64,000 bases of DNA from Scalesia atractyloides (taxonomy: Eukaryota > Streptophyta > Magnoliopsida > Asterales > Asteraceae). The position numbers and the translations under genes are program-made. The stretch covers positions 42,793,369-42,857,368 of the forward strand of contig CAMTDV010000027.1 in assembly GCA_947069175.1 (NCBI GenBank). The letters are read 5' to 3'. The notes beneath the pieces are model-generated. The model did no database searches, was not told where the DNA came from, and was given only the letters and a program-made list of their open reading frames with translations. Below are positions 22,901-34,589 of this stretch, piece by piece (within the stretch, counting starts at the first letter, position 1; each line of letters begins with the position of its first letter).

Positions 22901-23330
22901 AATGAATGTTTGTAAGCTTTTAACATTTTGAAGGAACAGTTGGTACAAGCTCCTATATTGCAACCACCGGATTGGACGAAGCCGTTCGAGATTATGTGTG
23001 ATGCTAGTGATAACACTATTGAAGCGGTTTTGGGTCAAACGGTTCACAAGAAGCCTGTGGCAATTTATTATGCGAGTAAGACATTAAACGATGCACAACT
23101 AAACTACACCACCACAAAAAAAAGAAGTACTTGCAGTGGTGAAAATCTTGGATAAATTCTGGGCTTACATTTGGGGGAGCAAGGTATAGTGTATTCGGAT
23201 CATAGTGTGGTTTGATACTTGATGGAGAAGAAAGATACTAAACTATGTTTGATTTGTTGGGTATTGCTGTTGCAAGAATTTGAAGGGTTGTGAAAATGTA
23301 GTGGCGGACCATCTATCTCGGATCTCAATG
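22900..23330 (+). pseudogene. Athila RNase H remnant
   Basis: The open piece 22928-23155 reads LVQAPILQPPDWTKPFEIMC, then DASDNTIEAVLGQ and IYYASKTLNDAQLNYTTTKK, the gypsy RNase H signature with the first catalytic Asp in CDAS. A frameshift follows, and the domain ends before NVVADHLSR at about 23295-23320. Confidence 0.8.
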
Positions 23331-24660
23331 GAGGGTATTGATGACATGACCAAAATCAGTGAAAAATTTCCCAATAAGCATTTGTTAGCCATGTCAACCA
23401 CCCCGTGGTATGCCCACTATATCAACTATTTTGCTACGGGTGCAATACCGAGTAATTGGACCAAAAAGTAAAGACAACAATTCATAGTCCAAGTGAAGCA
23501 ATACATATGGGATGAACCGGATCTTTTCAAGATCGGAGCAGATGAAGTTATTCGGCATTCATACCCGATACCAAGGTATTGGGGGTTGTGGGGGTCAATT
23601 TAGTGGTCCGAAACGGGATATCGGGTCCTCGCATGTGTGTTTTATTGGCCCATAATTTTCAAGGATGCTTGTGAGTATGCCCGACATTGTTTAAATTGCT
23701 AAAAGGTGGGTGGAATTTCAAAAAGGGATGAAATTCCTTTGCAACCCATCTTGGTGATAGAGATTTTTGATGTGTGGGGATTGATTTTATGGGTCCTTTT
23801 CCGAGTTCAAATGGATATCTATACATCTTAGTAGCAAGGGATTGTGTTTCGAAATGGTTGAAGCAATAGCTACAAGGACCAATGATCATATCATGGTATG
23901 TATGTTTGTTCAATCTCACATATTTACTAGATTTGGGAATCTGCGGGTGATTATTAGTGATGGTGGATCACATTTTAAAATTTTCAATTTAGGAAGTTGT
24001 TGAAGAGATACAATGTGAATCACTGGATTGCCACCCCGTATCACCCGCAAACGAGCAAGCAAGTTGAAGTGTCCAATAAACAAATCAAGGAGATATTGAT
24101 GAAGATAGTGTAGGTTGATAGAAAAGATTGGTGGGGAAAGTTGGATGTGCGTTGTGGGCGTATCATATCGAATCGCTTACAAGACTCCGATTGGTACAAC
24201 TCATTATCGTTGGTGTATGGGAAAGGGTGTCATTTGTTGATGAAGTTAGCTCATCGTGCGTTATGGATGATCAAGAGTGTTAATGTGGACTATAATGAAG
24301 CTGGCAAACTAAGAAAGCTACAACTATATGAGTTAGAGGAAATTTGGGATGAAGCGTATAAGTGTGCATCCACATACAAGGATAAACTAAAAATGCTTCA
24401 TGATGCAAAATTGTGGAAGAGGACATTTGAAGTGGGTCAAAAAGTACGGTTTTACAACTCAAGGCTTAATTTTTTTCACGGAAAACTTAAAAGGAAATGG
24501 ATGGGGGCCTATGTGATTACGAGAGTGGGTCGGTTTGGCGATGTGTAGATCGAAGACATTCAAGATCAAACAAGACTTAAACTGTATTTGGAACGGGCAA
24601 AGATATCAACATGCTCGAGGAATATGAAGTGGGTTGCCTTCAACGCCCACCAGATGAAGT
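23331..24660 (+). pseudogene. Athila integrase remnant
   Basis: The piece 23280-23471 bridges from RNase H. The zinc-binding part is near 23660-23710 (CEYARHCLNC-like). The core shows GDFMGPFPSSNGY-like sequence (about 23780-23815), ISDGGSHF (about 23955-23975) and a region with stops. The C-terminal part is best preserved in 24141-24548, with KLQLYELEEIWDEAY and VGQKVRFYNSRLNFF before KLKRKWMGAYVI, the GPY/F-like module. Catalytic acid residues are in part lost to frameshifts. Confidence 0.7.
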
Positions 24661-25707
24661 AATCAATTGAGAGGCCCAGGTTTGTGTAGTGTAGTTGTAG
24701 TTTTAATTTAGTTTTCTTTTGAAATTTTTACCGTTTTCGTCATGAATTGTGTTTAACCCAAGTGTGGGGAAGTTCTCATGAATCTTTCTCTAGCACGGTG
24801 TTGGGGTGAACACGGGTTTTTCATGGGGGTAGGGATAATTCCTGGTTTTAAAATTATTAAAAAAAAATTCAAAGTAAAATCGCCTAGTGGCCACTGTAAG
24901 TTACGGTGCCCATTATAGCTTACGGTGGGTCTTGGGAAATAAAAGGTTACGGCACCAACCTACTTTCTTATGGTGAATCTTACGGTGTCTTGGGCCACCG
25001 TAGCTTACGGTAGGCCAGACGTGGTGGGTCCGGATTCTTATAAAAAATAAACGAAAAAGTTAGTTTTTTTCTCCACCACATACGAGTTTCACTTTCTTTT
25101 CACCACATCTTTCTTCTTTTTCTCTACTAACATTCCCAAATCAAAACCCTAACTTCCAAAGCTTCATCCTTTTGCCAAATCTTCAATACTTAACCAAATC
25201 TTGTGATTTTTAGGTCAGTCTTGACTAAAATTTTGCAAGGATTACAGATTTGTGCTTGCATTGTGAAGATTCCCACATTTGGGCTGTCAATTTTGGACAT
25301 TTTTGTTTGAAATTTTTTTATTAAGTGGGTTTTGGTTTGTCTTGAAGTTTTTGGTGTTCTTTTACTCTACAAAGCAAAGGTATGCGATTTCTTCTCATTT
25401 TTTGTGGTACATTGCAGAAGTGTAAGTAAATCTTTGTTTATGTTCTTGTACACTTGCTTGTAGTTGTGAGAATGATAGGAACTTGATGAGTTTTGTATGG
25501 GTTGGGGTTGTGGATGTTAAGTCATGTGATAAAAGAACAATGTTGGGCAGAATTACTAATTTAGTCAAAATAATGCACAATTTTTTAGAAAAAAATGAAT
25601 ATCATGTTTGGTCTTACATCCACAACCATAGTGAGAAGCAAGTGTGGGATGTTTGGGATTAATGAGGAGAAATGCAACTTGTTTTGTTTGTGTGATTTGT
25701 TTTGTAG
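24661..25707 (+). promoter_or_regulatory. Athila pol-ORF2 spacer: palindromes, TATA-like box, possible leader intron
   Basis: Three things stand out. At 24885-25020 the word TTACGGT or its complement recurs many times (CACCGTAGCTTACGGT and variants). At 25037-25046 a TTATAAAAAA box precedes a pyrimidine-rich stretch (from about 25062) and a CT-rich leader. A good donor AAG|GTATGC at 25380 and an acceptor TTTTGTAG|ATG at 25707 would remove 328 bases and place the exon directly at the ORF2 start codon. Together these suggest an internal promoter with a spliced leader; this is inferred. Confidence 0.4.
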
Positions 25708-27400
25708 ATGGGTCGTAAAGAGAAAGGTGTAGTCGGGTCCTCTTGTAATCTGGAAGGCCAACCTAAACGAATGAGGTTGGTGCTTCAACGGGATATGGAA
25801 GAAGAAGAGCAACAACAACAACAATAGCAAGTAGAGGAGGTGGTTAATGTCAAACCAAATTGGAAATCCGGTGCATTATCAGATCAGCCGGATAGATGGT
25901 AGCCGGAATTATTTCATGACAAGATGAATTCATTGACTAATAGAAAAGAGGGGTTCATATGTGAGAAAGAGTTCCAGGAAAAAACGTTTGGTCCTTTTGA
26001 TGTTATCAACAAGTTCAAGGCGTTCGGATGGGAGGCAACCTTAAAGTGTTATGATGAAGATGAAAAGAATTTGTTCGTGGATGAGATTCAAGAGTGGGGG
26101 GCTATGTTGAAATGTCCATCGTAGAACAAGCTGTTGTCAATGAAGTTAATTGGAACGGTGAATGGTATTGATGTGACAATGTCATTCGAGACTTTAAGCC
26201 AAGTAGCACGATTCGACTGTAAGCCCAAGAACAAGTACATGTTCCCGAGCTTGGATGATCTCTATTTTCAACATAAGAAGCACCGAATATAGGACACAAT
26301 GGTAGAAGCTCTATTCTTGCCCGGAACGGGGCATGGAAGCTCTATAGGAAGATCTTGAGAATTGAAGCAAAATTGATGTTGGTGATTTTTTGCATAATGT
26401 AATTTCATGGAGGGGTGACAAGGTGAGTTCATTACCCCAAGGTGCCCTTTTGTATACCCTGCTGAAAGGAAAACTTCTTATTCCATTCCGATACTTAGTG
26501 CTTAACAATGTGTGGATAAGCCGGAATAGTGTTGGAAAGTGCCGATTGGTCACGGCTTTGTTAAAATTCTATGGTGCTATTGGTGCTGAAGATAAGGGAG
26601 CACCAAAAAACCATAAGCTATTTGATTTGAGAAAGTTGGGGGTTGGTAGGGAGGATAAGGAGTCGGAGAGGTGTCACAAGTTGAAAAGTGATGGGCAGAG
26701 ATGGAGGGCATTGAAGGCCGATGCGAGAATGTTGCTATCGGGTGAGGCGGATGAGCCGGGTAGCAACGATGAAACACCCTAAAGTAGGGATGAAGATTAA
26801 TATGATAATCCGAGTGAACATGTTGCGATGGAGAAGGAGGAGGTCGGGTCAAGCTGGGGTGCTCAAAAGAGAGGGCCACCTCGATCTGCATATGCGAGGG
26901 GGCTCCTTTTGATTATGCGGATCAACATTTGACCCAAATTGGGCCTATCAGCGGACCATGCGGGAGGTTGTAATCAATACTCGATCGCCCAATTTTTACC
27001 ATTGGGGTGAAACAACTCAAGCTTTATTTGATCATCAAACTTTTATGGGGGCGAGTATGGAAAGGGCTGAGAAGCAATGGTTCGACCGACAAGAGACATG
27101 GAACCGTACACATGCGTATGCATTCGAGCAGGAGATGAACAACAACTACTTGGATGATAGGAATCGGCGTATGATTGATGCTTGGCATGCGGATTGTCGC
27201 TTACCCACCGATTGTGGATTACACTACCTTACCACCATATGATGGTAGTGTTTCATATTCTATGCCGTCGTTGCATCACTCCATGTGTGTGGATCCGTAT
27301 CAAGACCAGGTTATGCATGAAGCTATTCAACAATCTGAGGGAGGTGAAGGTGGTAGGAGTAGTGGCCAAGGTGCATTTTGGTTTGGATAGTTTTCGGACA
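25708..27400 (+). pseudogene. Athila post-pol ORF2 (env-position ORF), decayed
   Basis: ATG 25708 opens a Lys/Arg-rich and then Glu/Gln-rich N-terminus that meets a stop at about 25826. Further pieces follow: 25924-26124 (KFKAFGWEATLKCYDEDEKN), 26130-26300 with TVNGIDVTMSFETLSQVARF, 26390-26782, 26958-27242 and 27175-27390. The middle part has the same domain pattern as the copia env-like ORFs (Gly-X-hydrophobic-X-hydrophobic-Ser-X-X-Thr). No signal peptide or membrane segment was seen in the readable parts. Function is unknown. Confidence 0.6.
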
Positions 27401-28701
27401 TCATAACGTCCATCTTTGGGCCACCTCAGCCGCGGTACTAATGAGTTGCGCTGGCAGCTACTCAGGTTGTATCTTACCTTATCTTGAATAGTTGTTTATT
27501 GTTTTTGTTGAATATTGTGGTTTGGTTGGATGGGTGGTATTTTGATGTTTTGATATTAACGGCTGAGAAAGTTGGGGGCGTTCTAGTATAAGGTGTAATA
27601 CTATGTGTATGTTAAAAAAAGAAAGAAATTGTGTTTTATAACGATCATTCCTTCCAAAGCCATACATTGGGGACAATATATCTCAAGTGTGGGGATGAGG
27701 GAAATTCTTGAAAATTAAAAAAAAACAAGCGAGAGCCGTCTGAACTGAACGCGTAACATTGTACCTACACAACATACTTGCAACCCTTTAACCGTACATG
27801 GTGAGTGTTTGGACCACATATTTGCATTGATGATAATATTTTTTTGATTGAGAGTGGCAATGTGTGGTAGTACATTAGAACTTGTGCATTAGATGCATTT
27901 GAAGGCTATAGCTTTGCATGCATGTGAAAATGATAAAGGCATTAGGATTAGCCTAGTCTAGATGTGTTCGAGTGTGAGAATTTAGGGGCTGGGCCTCATA
28001 CATTACACATATGAGCATGGTAACGAGAGGGCCAGGGTTTGGTCCATTAGTAGCCATATTTGAGATTATTGCCTATGATGACTCGTACCTATCTACCAAA
28101 GTATTGCCCTTTGAGAAGATCTGGTCTTGTAGTTCTCTTTTGTTTAGCATTTCTATGATTGTATTTTGTTTATGAAGTAATTTGAATTGAAAAAAAAGGA
28201 AAAAATACAAAAAAGAAGGAGAATAAATGTTGTCGTAGTTTGAAAGAGAAAAAAAAATGCAAGATGTTGTAGTTAGTTAGTCGTGTTTGTAAGATGTAAT
28301 AGTAAGGCCGGTTCGGATCATTGCGCTACTTTACATATATTCCCTCATTCCATACCTTAACACTTAGCCTTGTTACAACCTTTTAAGTCCTTTTGATTTA
28401 CATGCATGTTTAAGCGTTTATCTAGGTGAAGGTTTGATTTTTGCACAAGCTTATTGTTGTAAGATCACACATATGTTTTAAGTATTTTCTGGCACATTTT
28501 TGCTAGTTACCATATATCACTGAGAGGAGTGTCATTGTGAGGGGTTATTGTGTGGTTGACATCGGAAAGCTTGTAAAAGAAGACGGTTTCTTCTTTGGTT
28601 TGGATCGCTTTGTTGTATTATGTTGATTTTGTGGTTAAGACAGTTTTCGGGTTGTTTTGAATGAGTTGCTTGGGGGCAAGAAACGGGTAAGTGTGGGGAT
28701 G
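27401..28701 (+). other. Athila 3' untranslated region with polypurine tract
   Basis: No coding potential was seen. The words CAAGTGTGGGGATGAG (27683-27698) and TAAGTGTGGGGATG (28688-28701) are near-identical purine-rich tracts. The second abuts the LTR and serves as the polypurine primer, and the first is an upstream copy 1 kb away. Confidence 0.6.
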
Positions 28702-29852
28702 TGATGAGTGGACCATAGGACAACCCTTAAATGATATAATTATAATGAAAATCGTCATTTAGTTGGGTTATTTTAAGGGATTGGATGACTATGGTGTGTT
28801 TGTCATGGCAATTGCAAGTGGTGTAAAGGATGCATTTAAAAGGAAAGCGTGGTTGAGAGCGGAAATGGAAGGAAAGATGACGCGAATAAGGAAATCAAGA
28901 AAGGCAAACTTGGGTGGCACCGTAACTTACGGTAGGTACTGTAAGCTACAGTAGGCCTGATTTCAGAATTCTGTCACCGTAAGACAGTAGCCACCCACCG
29001 TAGTCATTTGAAGACCATCGTAAGCTACGGTTGAGGCAGACACTGAATTTTGATTTTCTTTAAAGCTGTTGGTGAGAAGTGACTCTTGGATATATTTTTC
29101 ACTACTTCCGTTTCAGAACTTGTATAGGGCGAAAATTAGGTTTTAAAACATTGTTCTGGGTGTGTTTATCTCGACTTTATCATTCTTGATTTGTATGAAC
29201 AATAGATTTAAAGTGATGATGATCAACCGAACGATGAGTGGCTAGTTTCCTTTATGTTTTCTCTCGGATTGTAAGGTTTCTTATTGAATGATTCTTCTTG
29301 TTTATGTAATTTGTGGGATAGTAATTTGATAATTTAATTGTATTGCTATGGTGATTGTGATAATGAATAATAATTGTTTGTATTGTTAAATTTCATGTTC
29401 TAAACCATCAGTTCTTGGTGCCATAGGCAATCAGGATTTATTGGGAGGGATTCGGGGTTTGCTATATGAAGCTGGTTATCGGGTGACCACCTTGCATTCT
29501 TGTAATCCAAGTACTTGGTCCTTTGTATCACAATCAAACACACACTAATGAACTATGTAGTTCATCCCAATTAAACTTTAACATTGTCATTCGTAGAAAC
29601 CTAAAACCAAGGGAGAACATTCCTTCTCATTTCTGAATCAAATCTTGTTAAGTGATACTTAGTTAATTTTAGTTCTACAAACCAAAAAACCAAATCTTGA
29701 TATTACTTTTTTGCATTTTAGTTTTAATTTTAGTAATTCACAAACTACTTAGCAAGCACATTTTCCACAAACTCCCTGTGTTCAATACCCATTTACCACT
29801 GTCTAATTAGTGTATTTGGTTTATTTTTTAGTGAGACTTCGACCTCACATCA
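28702..29852 (+). repeat. Athila 3' LTR, 1151 bp
   Basis: It starts TGATGAGTGGACC immediately after the polypurine tract and ends GACCTCACATCA. It contains the CACCGTAACTTACGGT palindrome cluster (28917-29035), also found in the pol-ORF2 spacer. The last 480 bases match the inverted LTR at 12249-12729. The sequence to the right changes at once to a different gypsy gag (29853), consistent with insertion into that element. Confidence 0.9.
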
Positions 29853-29894
29853 CTCAACCGTTAAACTAACATGGAGATCCGAAGCAGACCCCGA

Positions 29895-30346
29895 CTCCAT
29901 CATGTAACACTTGTAGCAAGAAACATTGGGGCACCTGTCTTAAGGCTACGGGTGCATGCTCTAGATGTGGTCAGATAGACACAAGGTTAGCGAATGCACT
30001 AAGCCTAATACTCGTTTGACTACCGAAGGAAATATTGCACCGCCCAACACTAGAGGTAGAGTGTTCGTGCTTTCTACTATTGATGCTGCTAATGCTCCAG
30101 GACATATCTAGAACTCTACAGCTTGGTGAACGTAGTATCTATGTATTTTTAGATGCGGGAGCAATACATTCCGTAGTTTCTAACTCATTCACTAGATACC
30201 TTAAGATCACACCAACACCGTTAGAACACACTTTGTTTATTTCTACTCCTATGGAGAATTATGTCATGATCACTCATGTTTATAGAGGTTGTCCAATCCA
30301 TATTGAATCTATAGTGTGTAACGCATATCTTTTGCCCATGCCATGA
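29895..30346 (+). pseudogene. Gypsy gag zinc knuckle and protease (Tekay-type)
   Basis: The zinc knuckle CNTCSKKHWGTC is encoded at 29903-29938, followed by CSRCGQ. The protease lies in the open piece 30035-30346, where FLDAGAIHSVVS stands in place of the family's L-D-S-G-A-T-H-S-F-V-S. The catalytic Asp remains but Ser-Gly reads Ala-Gly, and Thr reads Ile. The domain is probably inactive even without the stops. Confidence 0.8.
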
Positions 30347-31440
30347 GTGACTTTGATGTTATCCTTTGGATAGATTGGCTAACTCGTCATTGTATAGCTA
30401 TTGATTGTTATTCCAAACGTGTTATCTTCGGTGATCTCTGTAAGCCTGATTTTATTTATCAGGGGACCCAACCTCATAAATCTCTTAAGATCATTTCTGC
30501 GCTTAAAGCTAGTAAGTTGATATCGCATGGTTATGCTAGATTCTTAGCTTCAATTAAGGATACCTCCATAGGTGGAAATAGCATTAATAACCATCCTGTT
30601 GTTCGTGAGTATCCCGAGGTTTTTCTAAACGAACTACTGGGACTGCCTCCTGATCGTGACATAGAGTTCACTATCGACTTGATCCCCGATGCCGAGCCTA
30701 TTTCTAAAGCACCATATCGGATGGCTCCATTGGAACTAAAGGAATTAAAAGAGCGATGTCATGAACTACTAGAGTTGAGATTTATAAGACCATGTGTTTC
30801 ACCTTGGGGTGCACCGGTCTTGGTCATCAAGAAGAAGAACGGTAGTATGCGGTTATGCGTTGACTACTTCGAGCTTAATAAGATTACAATTCGCGATCGG
30901 TGCCCTCTGCCCTGCCTTGATGATTTGTTTGACCAACTTCAAGGTGCTAAGTTCTTCTTGAAGATAGATCTCTGATCCAGTTATCATCAACTGAAGGTCA
31001 AGGAGGAGGGTATCCCTAAGATTGCCTTCCGGGCTCGCTATGGTCATTATTGTTTTGGTGATGCCTTTTGGGCTAACCAATGCCCTTGCTGTATTCATGG
31101 ACTTGATGAATGGGATATTCCATGAATACTTGGATATATTTGTCATAGTCTTTATCGATGACATCCTTGTGTATTCTAAGAGTCGAGAAGAACATGAGAA
31201 CCATCTTCATGTTATGCTTGGAACCTTGAGACAGAAGAAAATATATGCTAAGTTTTTGAAATGTGAGTTCTGGCTCAAACAAGTAGCATTCTTGGCCATA
31301 TTGTGTCAGCAGACGGAATCAAGATGGACCCTAGAAAGATTGAGGCTATTACGAACTGGCCTAGACCCATTTCTGCTACAGAGGTACGGAGTTTCTTGGG
31401 CCTAGCCAGCTACTACGGAAGGTTTAGTGATTGATTCTCC
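30343..31440 (+). pseudogene. Gypsy reverse transcriptase (Tekay-type)
   Basis: The piece 30343-30975 (210 aa) carries [63 protein letters not shown] and the [20 protein letters not shown] block. A stop follows KIDL. The next piece, 31022-31405, has the catalytic box FIDD (31151-31162) with both Asp residues, then [15 protein letters not shown] frameshift near 31290 moves the thumb region to another frame ([15 protein letters not shown]). Confidence 0.85.
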
Positions 31441-31539
31441 ACTATTGCCTTACTCCTCACGCAAATTTTGAGGAAAGGAATTAAGTTCTCACGGAACAAG
31501 GAGCAGAAAGAGCTTTGAGGAATTGAAGAAACGACTTGT

Positions 31540-31950
31540 TAAGCTCTAGTTCTCACTCTTCCTTCTAGATCAGGTGGTTACAAAATTTATAGTGATGCTT
31601 CGAAGAAAGGCTTAGGTTGCGTCTTAATGCAACATGGGAAGGTTATTGCTCATGCATCACATCAGTTGAAGCTATATGAAGTCAACTACCTGACTCATGA
31701 CTTGAGTTAGCCGTAGTTGTCTTCGCGTTGAAGATATGGTGTCACTATCTGTATGGCGAGACCTGTGACATCTTCACTAACCATAAAATTCTCTATATAT
31801 TTACTCAGAAGGAGCTTAATATGAGGCAGAGACGGTGGTTGGGGCTTTTCAAGGATTATGGCGCCGATATTCAATACCACCCTTAAAAAGCTAACGTTGT
31901 AGCTGACGCATTAAGTCGGAAGAATGTCGGGGTTGTAATTTGCCTTCAAA
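31540..31950 (+). pseudogene. Gypsy RNase H remnant (Tekay-type)
   Basis: [20 protein letters not shown] (about 31590-31650) has the catalytic Asp in SDAS. It is followed by [23 protein letters not shown] sequence, [15 protein letters not shown] sequence (about 31810) and ANVVADALSRK at about 31888-31922. It is frameshifted in several places. Confidence 0.75.
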
Positions 31951-31959
31951 TTGAACCTC

Positions 31960-33480
31960 GTATTATTTTAGATCTTCACAGGATGGGCATCGCTATCCAA
32001 GACGGTGATTCTGGCGGCTACTTAGCGAGAATGCAGATAAAACCTGACATTATCTCTCGAATTAAAGTTGAACAGAAGAACGATGGAGAACTTTGGGAAA
32101 TTATGCAAAATCTTGAGGTGGGTAAGCAATCCGAATTTCGTATAGATAAACATGGAGTAATTTGGTGTGGTAAGAGACTTTGTGTGCCAGATGATTTCGC
32201 CCTTCGTGAATCATTATTAGCAGAGGCACACAGCTCACCATTTTCTATCCACCTAGGATCTACAAAGATGCATCGAGTCTTACGTCAGAACTTATGGTGG
32301 AATGGCATGAAGGAAGATATTGCGAGATACGTAAGTATATGTCTCACTTGTCAGCAAGTGAAGATTGAGCACCAATGAGCAAGTGGTTTATTGTAGTCGT
32401 TGGACATCTCTATATGGAAATGGGATGAGATCTCTATGGACTTCATTATGGGTTTACCTAAGACTTTCAAGAAGAACGATACCATATGGGTTACAGTCGA
32501 CATACTATCCAAGTCAGCTCACTTCCTACCGATTCAACAAGGATTTTGAGTTAGTAAGTTATCCAAAATTTTCCTTCAGGAGATTATTCGACTCCATGGA
32601 ACTTCGTCTTTGATTGTTTCTAATAGAGATCCAAGATTCACTTCATGATTTGGAAAGGCTTCCAAGCAGCTTGGGGACGAGATTGAAGTTTAGTACCGCT
32701 TAAGATAGATGGACAATCAAAACGCATGATTTAAACTTTAGGAGGTATGCTCTGTGGTGATGCAATTGAATTGACTCGAAACTGGGATGAGTACTTGTGT
32801 CTTGTTGAGTTTTCCTACAACAATAGTTGGTAAACAAGTATTGGTATGGCCCCTTTTAAACTCTTGTAAGGTCGAAAATGTTGAGCACTGATATGTTGAG
32901 GAAGTCAGAGAAAAGGTCATCGAAGGACCTGAGTTAGTCCCGATTACGAAGGAGAAAGTCACTATTGCACGAGAGAAATTGTAGGAAGCTCAGAGTCGAT
33001 ATAACAGACGAGCTTTAGATTTTAAAGTTGGTGACCATGTATTCCTTAAAGTATCACCCTATCATGGTATCCGTAGATTTGGTATCAAGGGAAAGGTTAG
33101 CCCTCGTTTTATCGGTCCGTTTGAAATTCTTAAGAGAGTTGGAGAGGTCTCTATCATCTAGCATTACCGCCTCAACTCTCACATGTTCATTATGTCTTTC
33201 ACATATCCTTGCTGAGAGGATAGAATTATCACCCGCTCCATGTCATTAGTTATCCAATGCATACGATTCATGAGGATCTTTCTTATGAAGAATAACCTAA
33301 AGGTATCTTAGATCGTTAGGAAAGGATTATGTGTTGGAAAGTGATTCCTTTCATTAAGGTTCTATGGAATAACCATATTGAATGAAATTAACTTGGGAAA
33401 CCGAGGAATCAATGTTTATCTAAGTCTCTTCGAGTTAGAGACCCTTTCATCTAGGTAATTGTGAACCTTGTTTTCTAATA
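31960..33480 (+). pseudogene. Gypsy integrase with chromodomain remnant
   Basis: The piece 31983-32378 holds the H2C2 zinc domain (HLGSTKMHRVLRQ, then CLTCQQVK). The core has ISMDFIMGLPKTF and TVDILSKSAHFLP in another frame (about 32430-32535). SWXTSIGMAPF-like sequence (about 32830) and the C-terminal VGDHVFLKVSPYHGIRRFG, then PRFIGPFEIL (about 33030-33130), follow. At 33340-33400 KVIPFIKVLWNNH and TWETEESM-like pieces in two frames match a chromodomain, the module thought to direct insertion to heterochromatin. Confidence 0.75.
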
Positions 33481-33575
33481 TGTGATGTGAAAATTTCTGT
33501 TACTACTACTCCCATGATCACTCATTTCCTTACATACAAATTTCAAGGACAAATTTCTTTTAAGGGAGTAGTAGT

Positions 33576-33725
33576 TGTAATAACCGAAATTTATATATAC
33601 ATAAATATGTCTTCTTTTATTCGAAGTTTAAAATAATAATAACTAGTAAATGAATAAATTCTTGTTAACATATTGTAAAATCTCATAATAGCAAAGATAA
33701 AATAATATAATACTTTCACCTTTCC
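33576..33725 (+). repeat. Start of a gypsy 3' LTR, cut by a copia insertion
   Basis: TGTAATAACCGAAATT begins directly after the purine tract TAAGGGAGTAGTAG and resembles Tekay-type LTR starts. The LTR is cut after 150 bases by the family A copia LTR at 33726. Confidence 0.65.
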
Positions 33726-34424
33726 TGTTGGATCTAGTGGACCCCACAAAAGAACAGATGATTGGAAAGCCAAAATAAGTCTATAACATTTGATCACAAA
33801 TAACAGTGCTTTGAAGATCTACTCATCCCAATGATAATGACTCAACATCTACTGCTCTAAAGTTTGTCAAAGCTAAAGTCTGGTTACAAGAACTGTTGAA
33901 GACTAAAGTCTGTTGATACAAAGGTCTGCCTAAGAGAAAATCTGCTAATGAAGATAAAGACTTTTGAAGCAAAGGTCTGTTGGACCAACAGAGGTTAAAG
34001 CTCAACTGAGGTTCCTTTAACAGATGTTTATCAACAGAGTTTACTTCTATTTTCAATGTAACAGTACTTAGGCCATAGCAGATGTTAGGAGTTGCTAGAT
34101 TGTTAAATGCCACTGTCAAGGTGACGTCAGCTTAGATTCCCAGAGGTTTCGTTTGTACTATAAATAGAACAGTGACTATACTTTTCTATTCATCACTTTC
34201 CTTAGACAATTTTATACGAACAAATTAGAGTGATCAGACTGAGGGGGAGTTTGTAACATCTACATGCATAAATAAATCAAATTTATAAAAGCATGTTGAT
34301 GAAATAAATTTCTTCATTGTTGTTATTCAAAAATTTGTTATTCTGTTGCACTTATCATCTTTGTTTTACCATCTTTCATTATTTCATCTTAAACTTTCAC
34401 AACAATCAAACTTAGATCGTAACA
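33726..34424 (+). repeat. 5' LTR of the chimeric copia (family A), 699 bp
   Basis: It starts TGTTGGATCTAGTGG and ends TTAGATCGTAACA, with a TATA box near 34158-34165 and the family stem-loop at 34163-34190. A primer-binding site follows at 34426. It is clearly a family A LTR (GGTCTGCC words, GACTGAGGGGGAGTTTG leader). It does not match the LTR at the other end of the element (41545-42266). Confidence 0.88.
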
Positions 34425-34425
34425 A

Positions 34426-34437
34426 TTGGTATCAGAG
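34426..34437 (+). promoter_or_regulatory. Primer-binding site (initiator tRNA-Met)
   Basis: TTGGTATCAGAG begins one base after the LTR end. It matches the TGGTATCAGAGC complement of the plant initiator methionine tRNA 3' end, the normal primer of copia elements. Confidence 0.9.
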
Positions 34438-34589
34438 TTTGGTCAATCAAATTCGATCAAAAATCAATTTGATATAAACAGATCATCTCCTATTATTGAT
34501 ATCTTTGTTCGTTAAATTGAGAACAAAGTAAAAGTTTGTTTACATTGAACAGTATTTTTTTATAAAAACTTGTTTGTGAACAATCAAAA

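Larger units (their letters stand above)
19327..29852 (+). mobile_element. Athila-type Ty3/gypsy retrotransposon, body and 3' LTR
   Basis: Gag, protease, RT, RNase H and integrase lie in gypsy order (19327-24660). A long noncoding spacer, a post-pol ORF (25708-27400), a 1.3-kb 3' untranslated part, a polypurine tract and a 1151-bp LTR (28702-29852) follow. The post-pol ORF, the DLGA-type protease motif and the LTR ends identify the Athila lineage. Its own 5' LTR is not at 19327; a matching LTR/gag start lies inverted at 11426-12729. All genes are broken. Confidence 0.85.
29853..33575 (+). mobile_element. Chromovirus (Tekay-type) gypsy element, 5'-truncated
   Basis: The order is gag zinc knuckle, protease, RT, RNase H, integrase and chromodomain remnant, then a purine tract and the first 150 bases of a 3' LTR (33576-33725). 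The end of integrase followed by a chromodomain-like piece marks the chromovirus group. The 5' LTR and most of gag are missing at the Athila boundary. Numerous stops are present. Confidence 0.8.
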
